The position numbers were made by a program, and so were the translations under genes. From the NCBI GenBank assembly GCA_030512295.1, contig JAULSR010000009.1, positions 992,001-1,056,000 of the forward strand: a stretch of 64,000 nucleotides of DNA, in the 5' to 3' direction. The notes beneath the pieces were generated by a model that had not been told where the DNA came from, searched no databases, and saw nothing but the letters and a program-made list of their open reading frames with translations. Source of the DNA: Bombardia bombarda. Its lineage: Eukaryota > Ascomycota > Sordariomycetes > Sordariales > Lasiosphaeriaceae. Positions 11,859-22,101 of the stretch are shown piece by piece. Numbering within the stretch: position 1 is the first letter of the stretch; every line of letters starts with the position of its first letter.

Positions 11859-11967
11859 TTCGGATCTTCGATCTTCGATCTTCGGATCACACAGACTTTT
11901 GCCTTGGATCTTCGGATCACGATCTTCGGATCGAATCGATCTTCGGATCATATCGATCTTCGGATCA
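11859..11967. repeat. Cluster of GATCTTCGGATC direct repeats
   Basis: At least five close copies of (GA)TCTTCGGATC occur in about 110 bp, partly overlapping and separated by short AT-containing spacers. The density of GATC is far above background. No protein reading fits. Confidence 0.75.
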
Positions 11968-13362
11968 AACTTTTTTTTTTCACTGTGTTCGCCGCTTCAT
12001 GTGGTGTCATGGAGAAGAAAGCTGTTTGAGCGTCTCTTCGAGTTGTTGTTGCACCTAAGAATAGTTTTGTCTCGAATGTCAGCAGCTGGGGACGGGCCTT
12101 CAGTGGCCGGAAACTGGGAGGGGTTCGCAGCATTTCGACTGGTGGCGTGGCTCATCTCGTGGTCTGATGGCGGTTGAATGCTTGATGTGAATGTTGCCGT
12201 GATTGGGGACGAACCACCAAGACCGAGGACACATACGCTTGATGATAGGTGGGAAAGAAGGATGAGTTCCAAAGGGATGTATGTCGAGGGGAGCTGGCCT
12301 TTTATACCCGAACAGACGCTAATAACCTTTCGACAATGATTGAGTTTGCATCAATACCCTCGGCAAATATGAAAATTTTCTGCGGTCTTGACAGTTTGAG
12401 TTCGTCACGATCACCGTTGATTGCAAACTTTGTAGTGATAACAGCGGCGGTCCAAGGTCTGGAAGCATAATGCAATGTGGAGCGCACCCAAAACCGTGCA
12501 TGAGGAGGGCGAGTCTCGTGGAGAAATGGCCATCGCGCTACGATGGAGATATTTGCTCGTGAAGAACGTTGACAGCAACTACAAGCCACAAATGTGACAA
12601 AAAAGTCAAACACAGAGCGTTGGGGATGGACATGCCGAAACCCAAAGGCTTCAGTTCCGTGCCCCCGCCTGATCGTCATCCTGCTTTTTGCCACATGTTC
12701 CCCTTATCTATGATTCTTCGGTGCCAGTCATGGCGGAATATCGCTGAAACTTCGCATGTGGTTTTTCGAAAGACGACACGAACACTCTTTGCGTCTATTC
12801 GTGGTCATTCTGTCATGTGAAAGTCCAAGGCGCAACGGCAGGAGTCGATGGAGCTTGTGCTGTACCTACGCTAGCTCATCTGTTACCAGACAAAGACAAA
12901 TTCCTCGGACAATTTAACGTGAAGAAAATGAAGCCCACTAACAGCAGAACGAGCATTTGATAAGGAAAGTACGAGCCAAATTAAAGCGCTTGATAATGGC
13001 AAAAAGGTCTGTTGGGCCATGGAGACAGATTCATCGATGTTGTACCCAGCATTCGCAAAACAAGACAAAACATAGAGGGCAAATCATCATTATCTCCAAT
13101 TCAATAGGTATTCTTCATAATCAACGATTGAACCGCTCAAGATGTCTCTCCAAAAACTAAATTGTTATTTACCTTCTTTTAGAAACCATCCCCTACTTTT
13201 TATACCACCACAACAACCCATCCCCCTCCCCTTATGTTCCTCATCCTCCCCATCCTCATCCCCACAACCAACCAAACCCCCCCTAAACATACACCCTCCC
13301 CGTCCTCACCCTCCTCTCCCTCCTCCTCTCTCTCATCCTCATCATCGGAATCCCACTCCCAT

Positions 13363-14180
13363 TCATCCCACACCCCGCATGCACACATGTCGACACGGTG
13401 TGTATATACCTAATCCGCCCCCCTCCACCCTGAACAAATGGCTGTCCGGCATCGGCTGCTCCTCCACGCTACGATCCAGCCCCGGAAACCCCAGGTAAAT
13501 CGCCACGGCCCCCATCTCCTCGTCAATCACATACCGCCTGTTCGTCACATGCAGCGTCGACGGCAGGCCCAGATCACACGTGTTCCCGCCCGAGCCGCGC
13601 GCGTCCGTGTACGCGCCGCCCTCCAGCCTCGCGCACGGCGTGCCGAAGGGCACGGGGTAGGAGACGTTCTGGAAGCGGTTGAAGTAGGCGTCGCCGGCGG
13701 CCTGGATGGTCGCGCGCGAGTCGCGCTTGTCGGCGGGGATGGGCGCCCAGCTCTCGAGCGCGTTCCAGTGCAGGTAGCCGGTGGCGTTGAAGGCCCAGTC
13801 GCCGGGCTTGGTGGCGATGGTCTCGACCTGGTGGGCCTTGTGGGCGGTGCTGTTGAAGAGGATGCGGGTGCCGATGACGTAGGGGGACGTGGGGGAGGCG
13901 ACGATGAGCTCGGTGAAGGTGGCGCAGAGGGTGGTGTCGTGGAAGGAGCGGGCGTGGGAGATGTTGAGGGGTTTGGCGAGGACGCTGGCGGGGAGAGGGG
14001 TGGGGACGTCGGATTCGGTGTAGTTGAGGGGGTGGTGGTGAGGAGCGAGAAGGCGGTGGTGTTGCCGGCTGTTTGGGCGGCGATGTATTTGGCCGTTGCG
14101 TCGACGAGGAAGGAGCGCGGGCAGTGGGCTGTTGTTGTGGAGGCGAGGGTGAGGGTGAGGAGGGCGAGGAGGAGGTTCAT
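13363..14180 (-). CDS. Secreted DUF8021-like protein, two frame breaks
   Basis: ATG 14180 opens a signal peptide (MNLLLALLTLTLASTTTAH) followed by FLVDATAKYIAAQTAGNT. Near 14025 the frame must drop back by one base in an ACCACCACCCCCTC stretch. It then reads LNYTESDVPTPLPASVL, HDTTLCATFTELIVA, YVIGTRILFNST, VETIATKPGDWAFNATGYL, PCARLEGGAYT, NRRYVIDEEMGAV and PDSHLFRVEGG. That order is typical of the fungal secreted DUF8021 family. A second break at a G6 run near 13425 restores the original frame and gives RIRYIHTVSTC, the usual family C-terminus. The two shifts have opposite sign. Function is unknown; the predicted location is extracellular. Confidence 0.6.
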
Positions 14181-15050
14181 GGTGGGCGGGTTGGGTGCTG
14201 CGACTGGCGCTATTGGGACTGGGGGAGGTTATCTAGCTCACTCGTGCCTGCCTGCCTGCCTGCCTGCCTTGGGGATTGGGGGGGAGGTATGGGATGAAAA
14301 GATAGTTAGGTAGCTGCCATGATGATATATAGCTCTGTCGGTCGATTTGTTCGTTAGGGAGGTGACGACACCTTTTTTTTTTTTTAAATCGAACTGCCGG
14401 CCATGGGAATCTCGACGACGAAATAGCCATCGAGACTTGGTATGGCCTGCTGCCCAATCGCGTCTGCTGCCGCGGTATAAGCCAGACATGGATATGTAGT
14501 ACCTTGCGTGCACTCTGCGCAGGACAGGATTCATCCCATATTGACCTGGTGCAGATCCAGGCCCAGTCGGCAACCGGAACCAGAGCCCCACTTCTTCATA
14601 TCCAGCACAAGGAAGGCAGAGGGGTGCACCTTCCTCGCCTGTCGTCTGGGGTCGGCGAGGGGGTCTCTGTTTTACCCGTGTCCGGCTGCAGCTCTGGCAG
14701 TTCAATTCTTGCTCATTTTGCCTCTTCCAACTTACAGCGCTTTTAAGTTCGGTCAACATGGCCGTGCATTTTTTTTCCAGATTCTCCAATAATGCCACGA
14801 TCTGAGGAATGTTTCAGGTGGCAAAGGGAATATTGGCTTTATTTGGGTGCAGTTATTGACAAGAGTTCCTACCTACGACGTAGCCACATTCCACAATCCG
14901 ATCACCAACCCGACTTGACGCTATTCCGACACTACCACACCCTATCCCCTCGACTCCCGCCAAAGACAATTCAGAAACTCCTCTCGATGGCTTCGTCATC
15001 CCCCGATTGAGATCGTGGCAGTTGAGATCGTGGCAATTGAGTCTGCCAAC
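14181..15050. other. Intergenic, no gene seen
   Basis: This region includes the promoter of the DUF8021-like gene, a (GCCT)n microsatellite at about 14248-14272 and a T-run near 14371. A long minus frame (14238-14798) starts at GTG, reads through these repeats and shows no motif, so I do not call it. Confidence 0.5.
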
Positions 15051-16221
15051 CTACTCGGCAGACCCATCAACAGGCGGGTTTCTCCATGGCGGGTGGCCCT
15101 TGCCCTTTCCCCAGCCCCAGCCCCAGCCGGGCGGTCCAGTCGGAGCCCACGTCAGCACAGTGGTGGTCGAAGGCGGCTTTGGCGGCAGAGCAGTAACCGA
15201 CGTGATGATCGTGGTTGGCTTCGGCGGGTCGGGCTTCACTGTCGACGAAGTAGGCTTCGGCGCTGAAGTCGTCGGCTTCAGTGTCGATGAGGTTGTTGGC
15301 TTCGGCAACGTCGTCACGCCGGTGGTAACAACAATCACCGACTTGCTGGTCGACGACGACGAAGTCACGGGCGGCTTGGGAACTGATGCTGAGCTGGTTG
15401 TCGGCGCGGCTTGGGTTGTGGCGGTGGTCGAGGGCTTCGGGAGCGTGGTCACACCGGTGGAGATGACAACAACAGACGAAGACGACGAGGTCGCCGGTGT
15501 TGAGCTGGTCACCGGCTTGGGATTTGCCAAGTCGTACGCCACGGCGTCAAAGACGCCCTTGGGGATCCTGGCCTGGCTGAAGTCGTGGGCAAAGACCGCC
15601 TTGGCGTCGTGGATGGAGAAGGCGCTGGTGTTGCTGGCTGGGCTGGTGACGTCTTTGGCGGCCTTGGCCCAGGCGAGGCCGTTGGTGCCGTTGGGGTTCA
15701 GTGACCCGCCCTGCCACTGGCTGCAGCCGGTGCAGAGTACGTCGAGCTGCCAGTGCGTTGCGTTGGACGACGATGAGGGGAGGACGGAGTAAGTGGCGCC
15801 TGTGTATGGGGTGGGCGCGCTGTGACCGCTGTTGATGTGTCTGTTAGCTAGAGCTCGACGGTGACCTGTAGGATTTGACTTACGTGGTGAATCGTGACGA
15901 TACCACGGTCCGGTTGCCGCTTGGCCAGGCCATGGTCAACGGGTTGTTGCTCATCTTCCCTCCCCACGCAATAGCCGCCCATCCCACCGCTCTTGGAGCC
16001 ACAATTTGCAACAAAATGTCGAAAGGCGCGGCCGCAACCTCGGGGATGGCAATGCGGTAGATGATGTTGTGTGTCGCCACAGTGAACTCGGAGAAACAGA
16101 TGGGTGTCCCGCCAGGGCAGTACTTGGTCGTACCAGCTTGTTGTCTCTTGGCCGGTTCAGCGTCTGCCCATACTTGCAAGCTGCCAAGGGCTAGCAACGC
16201 AAGCCACTTGAGCCCCATCAT
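15051..16221 (-). CDS. Secreted DOMON/CDH-cytochrome-like protein with Ser/Thr/Pro tail
   Basis: Two exons (16221-15884 and 15828-15051, intron 55 nt, donor GTAAGT) encode 371 aa. A signal peptide (MMGLKWLALLALGSLQVWADA) precedes a domain of about 180 aa resembling the cytochrome (CBD9/DOMON) domain of cellobiose dehydrogenase: CPGGTPICFSEFTVATHNI, APRAVGWAAIAWGGKMSNNP, WQLDVLCTGCSQW, then SIHDAKAVFAHDF. Met in GKMSNN and a later His are candidate axial heme ligands. The last 150 or so residues are a Ser/Thr/Pro linker with VTTLPKPTT-type repeats, ending in a Gly/Trp/Lys-rich tail. No flavin dehydrogenase domain follows, so it would be a stand-alone cytochrome-like electron carrier or binding protein. 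Heme binding is inference. Confidence 0.75.
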
Positions 16222-17199
16222 CGTGATAAACTTCTTGTCAAGATGATTTAGTCTCGGCCTGCTTCGTCAGAATACACAGAAACACAAGCTTCATGATTTG
16301 AGGGATGCTTCCCGGTTTTTATGGCCGAGATCCAGGGACCAGGCAGCGGCACAAGACGATCACTAACTACGCGAGCTGGGAACTTTTGATCAATACAACA
16401 GAGTACCACAGACTGACGGAATCCGCCAGCCAGGACACGGGAGTTGGAAAGCCTCGCGTCCCATAGGCTCGCCTTCGTCCCGAGCACGGAATGCGCAGCC
16501 CAATTAATGACGGGACGCGCAAGACATGCCTTCACTGCTCAGGCACTGGGGAAGTCCGATAACGTCTAGGTAAGAGATAATAACAAACAGAGGCGGGGAA
16601 CGGGCCCAAAATAGGAGCAATTTGTTGACCAGATCCAAGACCAGGCAATTTGGTTAAAGACGGGTTGCGGAATAGCTGGCGGCAGCGACTTTGAGCCGTG
16701 GCATTCATCCCATCTGTCCGGCCCGCCTCTGGGATATGTATGTGTGCGTGTTTAGGTAAGCTGAAACAATTGCTTGCATAATGTATTGTAGTTTAACAAA
16801 TGGTGGTAAGTCTGAGTAAGTGACCGAGAACGGTTGAGTTATGACGCTGGACACAAGAACGTTAACAAACCAATGTAGAGCTTTCCTTTCGTGTGGGTGT
16901 AGGCAGATGAAAAGCTGTCTCATACCACAGACGTTGTGACAGCTTTACTCAATGCCCTTATCATGGGACCAAGGACTTTTGCAGTTAGTTACCAAGTTGT
17001 CATCTCTTTGACAACTCAGACATGAGATAGAGCCGTCGCAGTGACTCAACAACTTGACAGTTATGTCGCACAACCAAGAATATCAGTCTTTAAATACTCT
17101 TATCTCGTAACCTCATTTCCCACATCTTTCTTTCTCCTCAGCCCAAGTACCCAAAAGTCTCCAGGGCTGTCGTAAAAAAAGCGACTTCTATCAGAAATC
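16222..17199. other. Divergent intergenic region
   Basis: It separates the minus-strand DOMON gene from the plus-strand gene at 17200 and should contain both promoters. A pyrimidine-rich leader (CCTCATTTCCCACATC and following, about 17109-17145) precedes the plus-strand ATG, as is common in fungi. No coding sequence or RNA gene is visible. Confidence 0.5.
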
Positions 17200-17910
17200 A
17201 TGGCTCACCCAGCTGATCTCATCACCAGGCGACAATCTTCCCAGCTCCACCCAACCACCGAAACCTCACTGTACTTCATCTTCAAATGGCTCGTCGATCT
17301 CCCCGACCGCCCTGCTGACTTCGCTCACCCCTTCGACTACGAGATAGAAGTCCCGTCGTCGCCTTTCGAAGACCAAGCCATATCCATGACATTCTGCCAC
17401 GGAGACGATACACCAACAGAACAAACGATGGTTGACAGCATTTTTAACGCCGGCGGTGATGCATCCACTGGCCATACTTTTTCCATAGTCCAAGTCTCTT
17501 CGATTGCGCCGGCGAGCAGCCTCAGTTCCTACTCTTCCTTTGTGTGGGTCGACGACACGTCGCTAGTTTCGCCGCCAAACATCGTGGCTCGCGATGACCG
17601 AAATTCCCGGGCTGAGCTTGATGTCTTCAGCATCCCATATGAGGGTCTTGGGGTTCTGCACATTCTGAAGGGGTGGGTCTCCATCGGTGAAGAGCGAAAA
17701 GGAGAGCAGATCAGCAAGGGTGTTGTCTGGTGCGCGCAGGGCGTTACATTTCCGGGCGTCGTGGGATGGAAGTACTCAGTCGAGATGAGAACTTGTCCAA
17801 GAGTAAATCATGCAGCTGGGAGCAAAGCCAACATTTTGGCTGCAGCTAAGCTATCAGGGTTTCAAGAAATTGTGGGAGGGTTTTGCCATTGCGGTCACCA
17901 GTTTGTGTAA
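17200..17910 (+). CDS. Hypothetical protein, 236 aa
   Basis: A single uninterrupted frame starts at a well-placed ATG (ATCATGG) after a pyrimidine-rich leader. The product is soluble and acidic in its first half, without signal peptide or membrane segment. Segments such as ETSLYFIFKWLVDLP, FVWVDDTSLVSPP and GLGVLHILKGWVSIGEER have the mix of a folded beta-rich protein, and it ends GFCHCGHQFV. I do not recognise a family. Its length, promoter context and lack of frame breaks favour a real gene; the intergenic gap to the enolase paralogue (18225) is short. Confidence 0.6.
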   Translation: MAHPADLITRRQSSQLHPTTETSLYFIFKWLVDLPDRPADFAHPFDYEIEVPSSPFEDQAISMTFCHGDDTPTEQTMVDSIFNAGGDASTGHTFSIVQVSSIAPASSLSSYSSFVWVDDTSLVSPPNIVARDDRNSRAELDVFSIPYEGLGVLHILKGWVSIGEERKGEQISKGVVWCAQGVTFPGVVGWKYSVEMRTCPRVNHAAGSKANILAAAKLSGFQEIVGGFCHCGHQFV

Positions 17911-18224
17911 AACGGAGCCAGCCAGAGTTATTAGCGTATTCTCTGAATTACCACCAAACTGTAACTAATCAATCAAATGTACTTTTTTCGTGTCTTGAGC
18001 ACGCGGAAACCGTTCATCGCTGCTGTTGTATCAATGTATCAATGTCAGAATGATGTGATGGACCCTCGCTTACCCCAACAACCCCTCGTAACGCGTCGTC
18101 ATCAACGTCCGAGCTACAAACCTTCAAGTAAACTAAGCAGCTTAAAGAGACAGCGATCTCAATTTCCAAGAATGAATTCCACATCAAGTTCCTCCTTGCG
18201 GCACCGAGTCGACCATCTCAGACC

Positions 18225-19832
18225 ATGATCGAGGATATCCAAGCAGCGCAGCGGCTCGACTCACGAGGCAACCCCACCGTGCAGGTGGATGTCAAGACCG
18301 CACACGGTACGTACGGACCCAGCCCATCACTTTGGAAGGTGTTTCGATGTTTCAGTACTCTAACGGACGCATCGCAGGAACGTTCCGAGCCTTGGTGCCA
18401 TCTGGCGCATCAACGGGAAGCCACGAAGCGGTTGAGCTGCGGGACACATGCAAAGCCGCATATGGCGGCAAGGGGGTCCTGACCGCCGTTGGCAACGTCC
18501 GGACCGTCATCGGGCCAGCGCTAATGGAGAAGGAATTCGACCCGCGGACACAGCAAAAGGAGATTGATCAGTTCATGTGCGACCTCGACGGGACGCCCGA
18601 CAAGTCCAGGCTGGGCGCGAATGCAATCCTCGGTGTCAGTATGGCGTGTGCCCGGGCGGGAGCTGTAGCTGCGGTGAGTTCGACCACCGAAGCACTTGTA
18701 CGACTGATGAAAAGAAATAGCTGACCCTAACTGATTCAAGGACGTACCGCTGTACGAGTTCCTCCGCCAGGAGGCAGTCAAGACAGGGCCGTATGTGCTT
18801 CCGGTCCCCTTCTTCAACGTTCTGAATGGTGGACGCCGCTCTGGGAATACCATGGCGTTCCAGGAGATCATGGTGGCGCCAACAGGGGCAGAAACGTTCG
18901 AAGAGGGCGTGCGCTGGGGCTCGGAGATCTACTCGGCGCTAAAGGAAATCATTACGAAGAAGTTTGGCCCACCGGCCACCGGGGTGGGCGACGAGGGAGG
19001 GTTTGCACCTCCCATCACCCATCTCGAAGAGGCGCTGGACCTGCTGACCGAGGCCGTCGAAGCTCGTGGATACACGGGGAGAGTGGTGTTTGGCATTGAC
19101 CCTGCATCGTCAGAGTTCTTCAAGGATGGCGCCTACGACATCGGGTTCAAGGACAAGAAGCCGGATATCAAGACGCCCCAGGACATGATGCAGCTGTACA
19201 GGGACGTCATGGAAAAGTATCCGATCGCGCTGCTGGAAGACCCGTTTGCCGAAGACGACTGGGCGTCCTGGTCCGAGTTCAATCAGGCATGCGAGGTCGA
19301 ACTGGTGGGCGACGATTTGCTGTGTGCCAACGTGCATCGGGTGTGGAAGGCCAAGGAGAGGCGCGCGTGCAATTCGATGTCGTTGAAAATGAATCAGATC
19401 GGGACTGTCAGCGAGGCTATTAAAGCGTAGGTGTTTCCCCATTTTTTTTTTTTTTTTTTTTTTTTGGTTTTTTATTTTTTTTTGGTTTTTTTTTTTTTTT
19501 GGCTTTTTTGATGTCATTGCTTTCAGGCAAAGGAAAATTACTGATTGAGAGGCTGGTTGGTGGGTGGTTACAGGGCTAAGCTCGCCAAGAGCTTCAAGTG
19601 GGGCGTATTCGTGTCGCACCGATCGGGGGAGGAGACCACCGACGACTTTATCGCGGACTTGACGGTGGCGCTGTCAACTGGCCATTTAAAGTCGGGGGCG
19701 CCTTGTCGTGGGGAGCATGTTGCCAAGTATAACCGGCTGATGGATATCGAGGCCGAGTTGGAGGGCAGTTGGAAGCCGAGTGAATATGCCGGGGCGAGAT
19801 TCCGCAACCCTTCGACGTATGCTTTCATTTAG
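18225..19832 (+). CDS. Enolase paralogue (2-phosphoglycerate hydratase family)
   Basis: Four exons (18225-18306, 18378-18673, 18741-19426, 19574-19832) encode 440 aa, the usual enolase length. The last intron holds long T-runs. Landmarks are SRGNPTVQVDV, the LVPSGASTGSHEAVELRD loop, NVLNGG, QEIMVAPTGA (Glu168 in yeast numbering), GVGDEGGFAP (Glu211), GIDPASSEFF, IALLEDPFAEDDW, GDDLL (metal ligands), LKMNQIGT (Lys345), SHRSGE and LKSGAPCRGE (Lys396). The catalytic His159 loop, NGGSHAGG in standard enolases, is NGGRRSGN here, with Arg at residues 158-159. CANVHRV and CNSMSLK are also divergent. Fungal genomes have a canonical housekeeping enolase, so this is probably a second copy with altered or lost activity. 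Confidence 0.9.
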
Positions 19833-20268
19833 CATGTTAAGGTACACAGTACCTAGGTCTAAGGTACTACTATTCTAGTTAGACCGAGGGAGAGAGCTGC
19901 AATTACCTGGTACAGAATACAGATGGACGTCGTCGAATGGCGCAATTCCACCCGCCAGGGCAGCCACTGCAGGCAGCCACTCCACTCCAGATCGCATCAC
20001 TCCTTCCTTGACAAGACGTTCTACGAATTCGCGTCGTAGTTGGTCCCAATTCCGCTGCAACGAAGGATGCAAGCGCGCATGCCGTGATCCACCTCTCTAT
20101 CTATAATGAGCTCCGATCATGCATATGGATGACTCACAACAACAAGCGTGACACCTTCATCGCGATACTTTCTCGCCGTTGATAAGGTCCCTGCTGCCGA
20201 AGGTTTTAAGGTCGTCCAGGCCAAAAAATTTTGCTATCTCCCAAATTAACTACAAACTCGAAGCAAAA
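19833..20268. other. Intergenic between enolase and acetyltransferase
   Basis: Nothing coding is supported. The frame of the downstream gene stays open back to 20179, but its best start is at 20269. Confidence 0.5.
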
Positions 20269-20835
20269 ATGGCAACCACCATCACCACTCTCAAGCCCAT
20301 AATCCCACCACTCGCCACACCTTCAACACCACCACCATCCCTCCCAAAAGGCTACACGCTCCACGCCGGCATCCCAGCCGTACCTGAATACCTCCACGTT
20401 CGCGCATCCAGCGGCCTCAGACCCAAGACTGCCTCCGAGGCGGCCCCTCTCGCCAAGGGCAGCTGGTGGGGATGCTACATCACCTACGATGGCCCCAAGC
20501 TTAATTCTCAGGAAACTGAAAGCGAAAGCAGCAGCAAGGAGACGACGGCCACAACAGGCCCCGCAGTAGCCATGGGCCGCATCATCGGCGACGGCGGCTG
20601 GTACTTTTTGATAGCCGACATGGCGGTGCTGCCTGAGCACCAGCGCAAGGGCCTTGGCGATGTTGTGCTCAAGCAGCTACTAGCCTACATCAAGGCAAAT
20701 GCTGCCGATGGCGACCCATTTGTTACCTTGTTGGCGGACCCGCCAGGAAGGAAGCTTTATGGGAGGAATGGGTTTGTGGATGGGTCGCCGGCGCTGATGG
20801 GGATGCATATGGAGCTGGATTGGAGGAAGTGGTAG
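20269..20835 (+). CDS. GNAT-family N-acetyltransferase
   Basis: 188 aa from an ATG in excellent context (CAAAAATGGC); the frame is open upstream to 20179 but reads less plausibly. The GNAT core is clear: WYFLIADMAVLPEHQRKGLG contains beta-4 and the acetyl-CoA motif A (Q-R-K-G-L-G, about residues 124-130), followed by an amphipathic helix (DVVLKQLLAYIKA) and motif B, PFVTLLADPPGRKLYGRNGF, with the typical LY-x-x-x-GF. The N-terminal 30 residues are Thr/Pro-rich, and a Glu/Ser/Thr-rich insertion precedes the core. The C-terminal MGMHMELDW is the usual last strand. Such small fungal GNATs acetylate amines or protein N-termini; the substrate is unknown. Cytosolic. Confidence 0.85.
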   Translation: MATTITTLKPIIPPLATPSTPPPSLPKGYTLHAGIPAVPEYLHVRASSGLRPKTASEAAPLAKGSWWGCYITYDGPKLNSQETESESSSKETTATTGPAVAMGRIIGDGGWYFLIADMAVLPEHQRKGLGDVVLKQLLAYIKANAADGDPFVTLLADPPGRKLYGRNGFVDGSPALMGMHMELDWRKW

Positions 20836-22101
20836 ATTTGTACAAATTTGGCCGCGTGGTTGAGGCTTGAGGTCTAAATATTTTTGCTTTATAGGTATCT
20901 AAGCTCTCTAAGTCTAGTTCCTTTTGGAAGAAAATCAGCTGCCTATCTGACGCACTAGCAAACGAGCTGCAAAAGATCAAGCTGGAAGAGACAGAATGAT
21001 AGAGGGCCTTACACGTTTATGTTCGCGGACATGAGAGACCGCGGGCGGTATCGAGATAACGAGTCGACCACCTGATCAGCACAGTCATAGACCTCATGCC
21101 AGCAGTTCCAGATAGCCTGCGTGACCGTGACTGGGATGCTATCCAGAGACGGGAACACGCCGCGTTCATATCGCTTGGTCACCTCACTATCGCGTAGACC
21201 CTGGAACGGTCGCATCCCATGCCATTATCTCGTACATACATGATCCGAGGGCGAAGAGCTCCCTGTTCAAGATCGGTATCTCGTCCCTATCCCGTCCACG
21301 GCACGGTAGCTCGTACTGGGGCTCTACCAGAGGCAAATGCGCACTCCGAGTAAATGACGTGGGACTGCCTACCGCCCCGGGCGACCCTCAAGCCCATCTG
21401 GCCTCCCTAAATTTCCTCCGTCATCACACTCTCTCACATTGCTCCTTGTAGAATAGGATGCTTTCCAAGTGTCCACATCAATACCATCATTGTATCCCAT
21501 ACCGCTGGGGAAGGCTTGATCCGGGCTTCTCGGCTCGGGATTGGCGCTCATCTGTCGTGAATCGAGCTGCAAAGTAGTGTTGGCGGCTGCTCTTATTCTC
21601 CCTCGACTTCAAAAAAAAAAAAAAAAAAAAAATTTCATTCTCCGTCCCCACTCTCCAACACAAACTTCATGCCTTTCTACTCTTCTCCCTCCTCCAACTC
21701 CCCCGCTTCTCCTCATTTCTGACATCCGATCTCGCTCGCTCCGAATCGGCTTCCCTCCTATATGACTCTTCGCTGTCGAGACGGAAATCCCTCTCTCTGT
21801 GTTAACTTAGAGAAGCAGAGTCAACTGCATGAAGGGACTTGGCCCGTTCGGCCTGTGGGGCTCTCTCTGCAGGAGGCGCTAAGCCATAAGTATACTAGTC
21901 ACATGGCCGGGGTTAGTTCATCCATCGGATAAATGAATTTTCGTGCCGTTGATGCACGGGCCCTCGCCGCCGTTGTAGACTCCGAGGGGGCTGGGAATTT
22001 CTGCTGAGCCAAAAATGCCACCAAACGCACCAAACGCACCAAACGCGACCTCCTTCAGCCCTATCCGTCCAAGCCTTCTCAAAAAAAACGTCACATCTGC
22101 C
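20836..22101. other. Intergenic, no gene seen
   Basis: This is the leader region of the FunK1 gene. It contains an A-run at 21610-21631 and pyrimidine-rich stretches (21640-21720). A CCAAACGCA triplication lies at 22020-22050. Frames are short, with no motif. Confidence 0.5.

Larger units (their letters stand above)
10697..13362. other. Long intergenic region with short repeats
   Basis: No supported gene lies in these 2.7 kb. It contains a 15-bp repeat at 11182-11240 and a GATCTTCGGATC cluster at 11859-11967 (both listed). A TATAAAAG lies on the minus strand at 12299-12306, ahead of only a 47-codon frame. The 13170-13390 stretch is strongly pyrimidine-rich on the plus strand. Confidence 0.5.

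Noticed and set aside
13438..14313. 291-codon plus-strand frame
   Set aside because: Low-complexity Gly/Val/Arg text antisense to the DUF8021-like gene.
14238..14798. 186-codon minus-strand frame
   Set aside because: Starts at GTG, reads through a T-run and a GCCT microsatellite, and has no motif.
15007..15792. 261-codon plus-strand frame
   Set aside because: Antisense of the Ser/Thr/Pro tail of the DOMON-like gene; VVGFG-type repeats are a codon-bias mirror.
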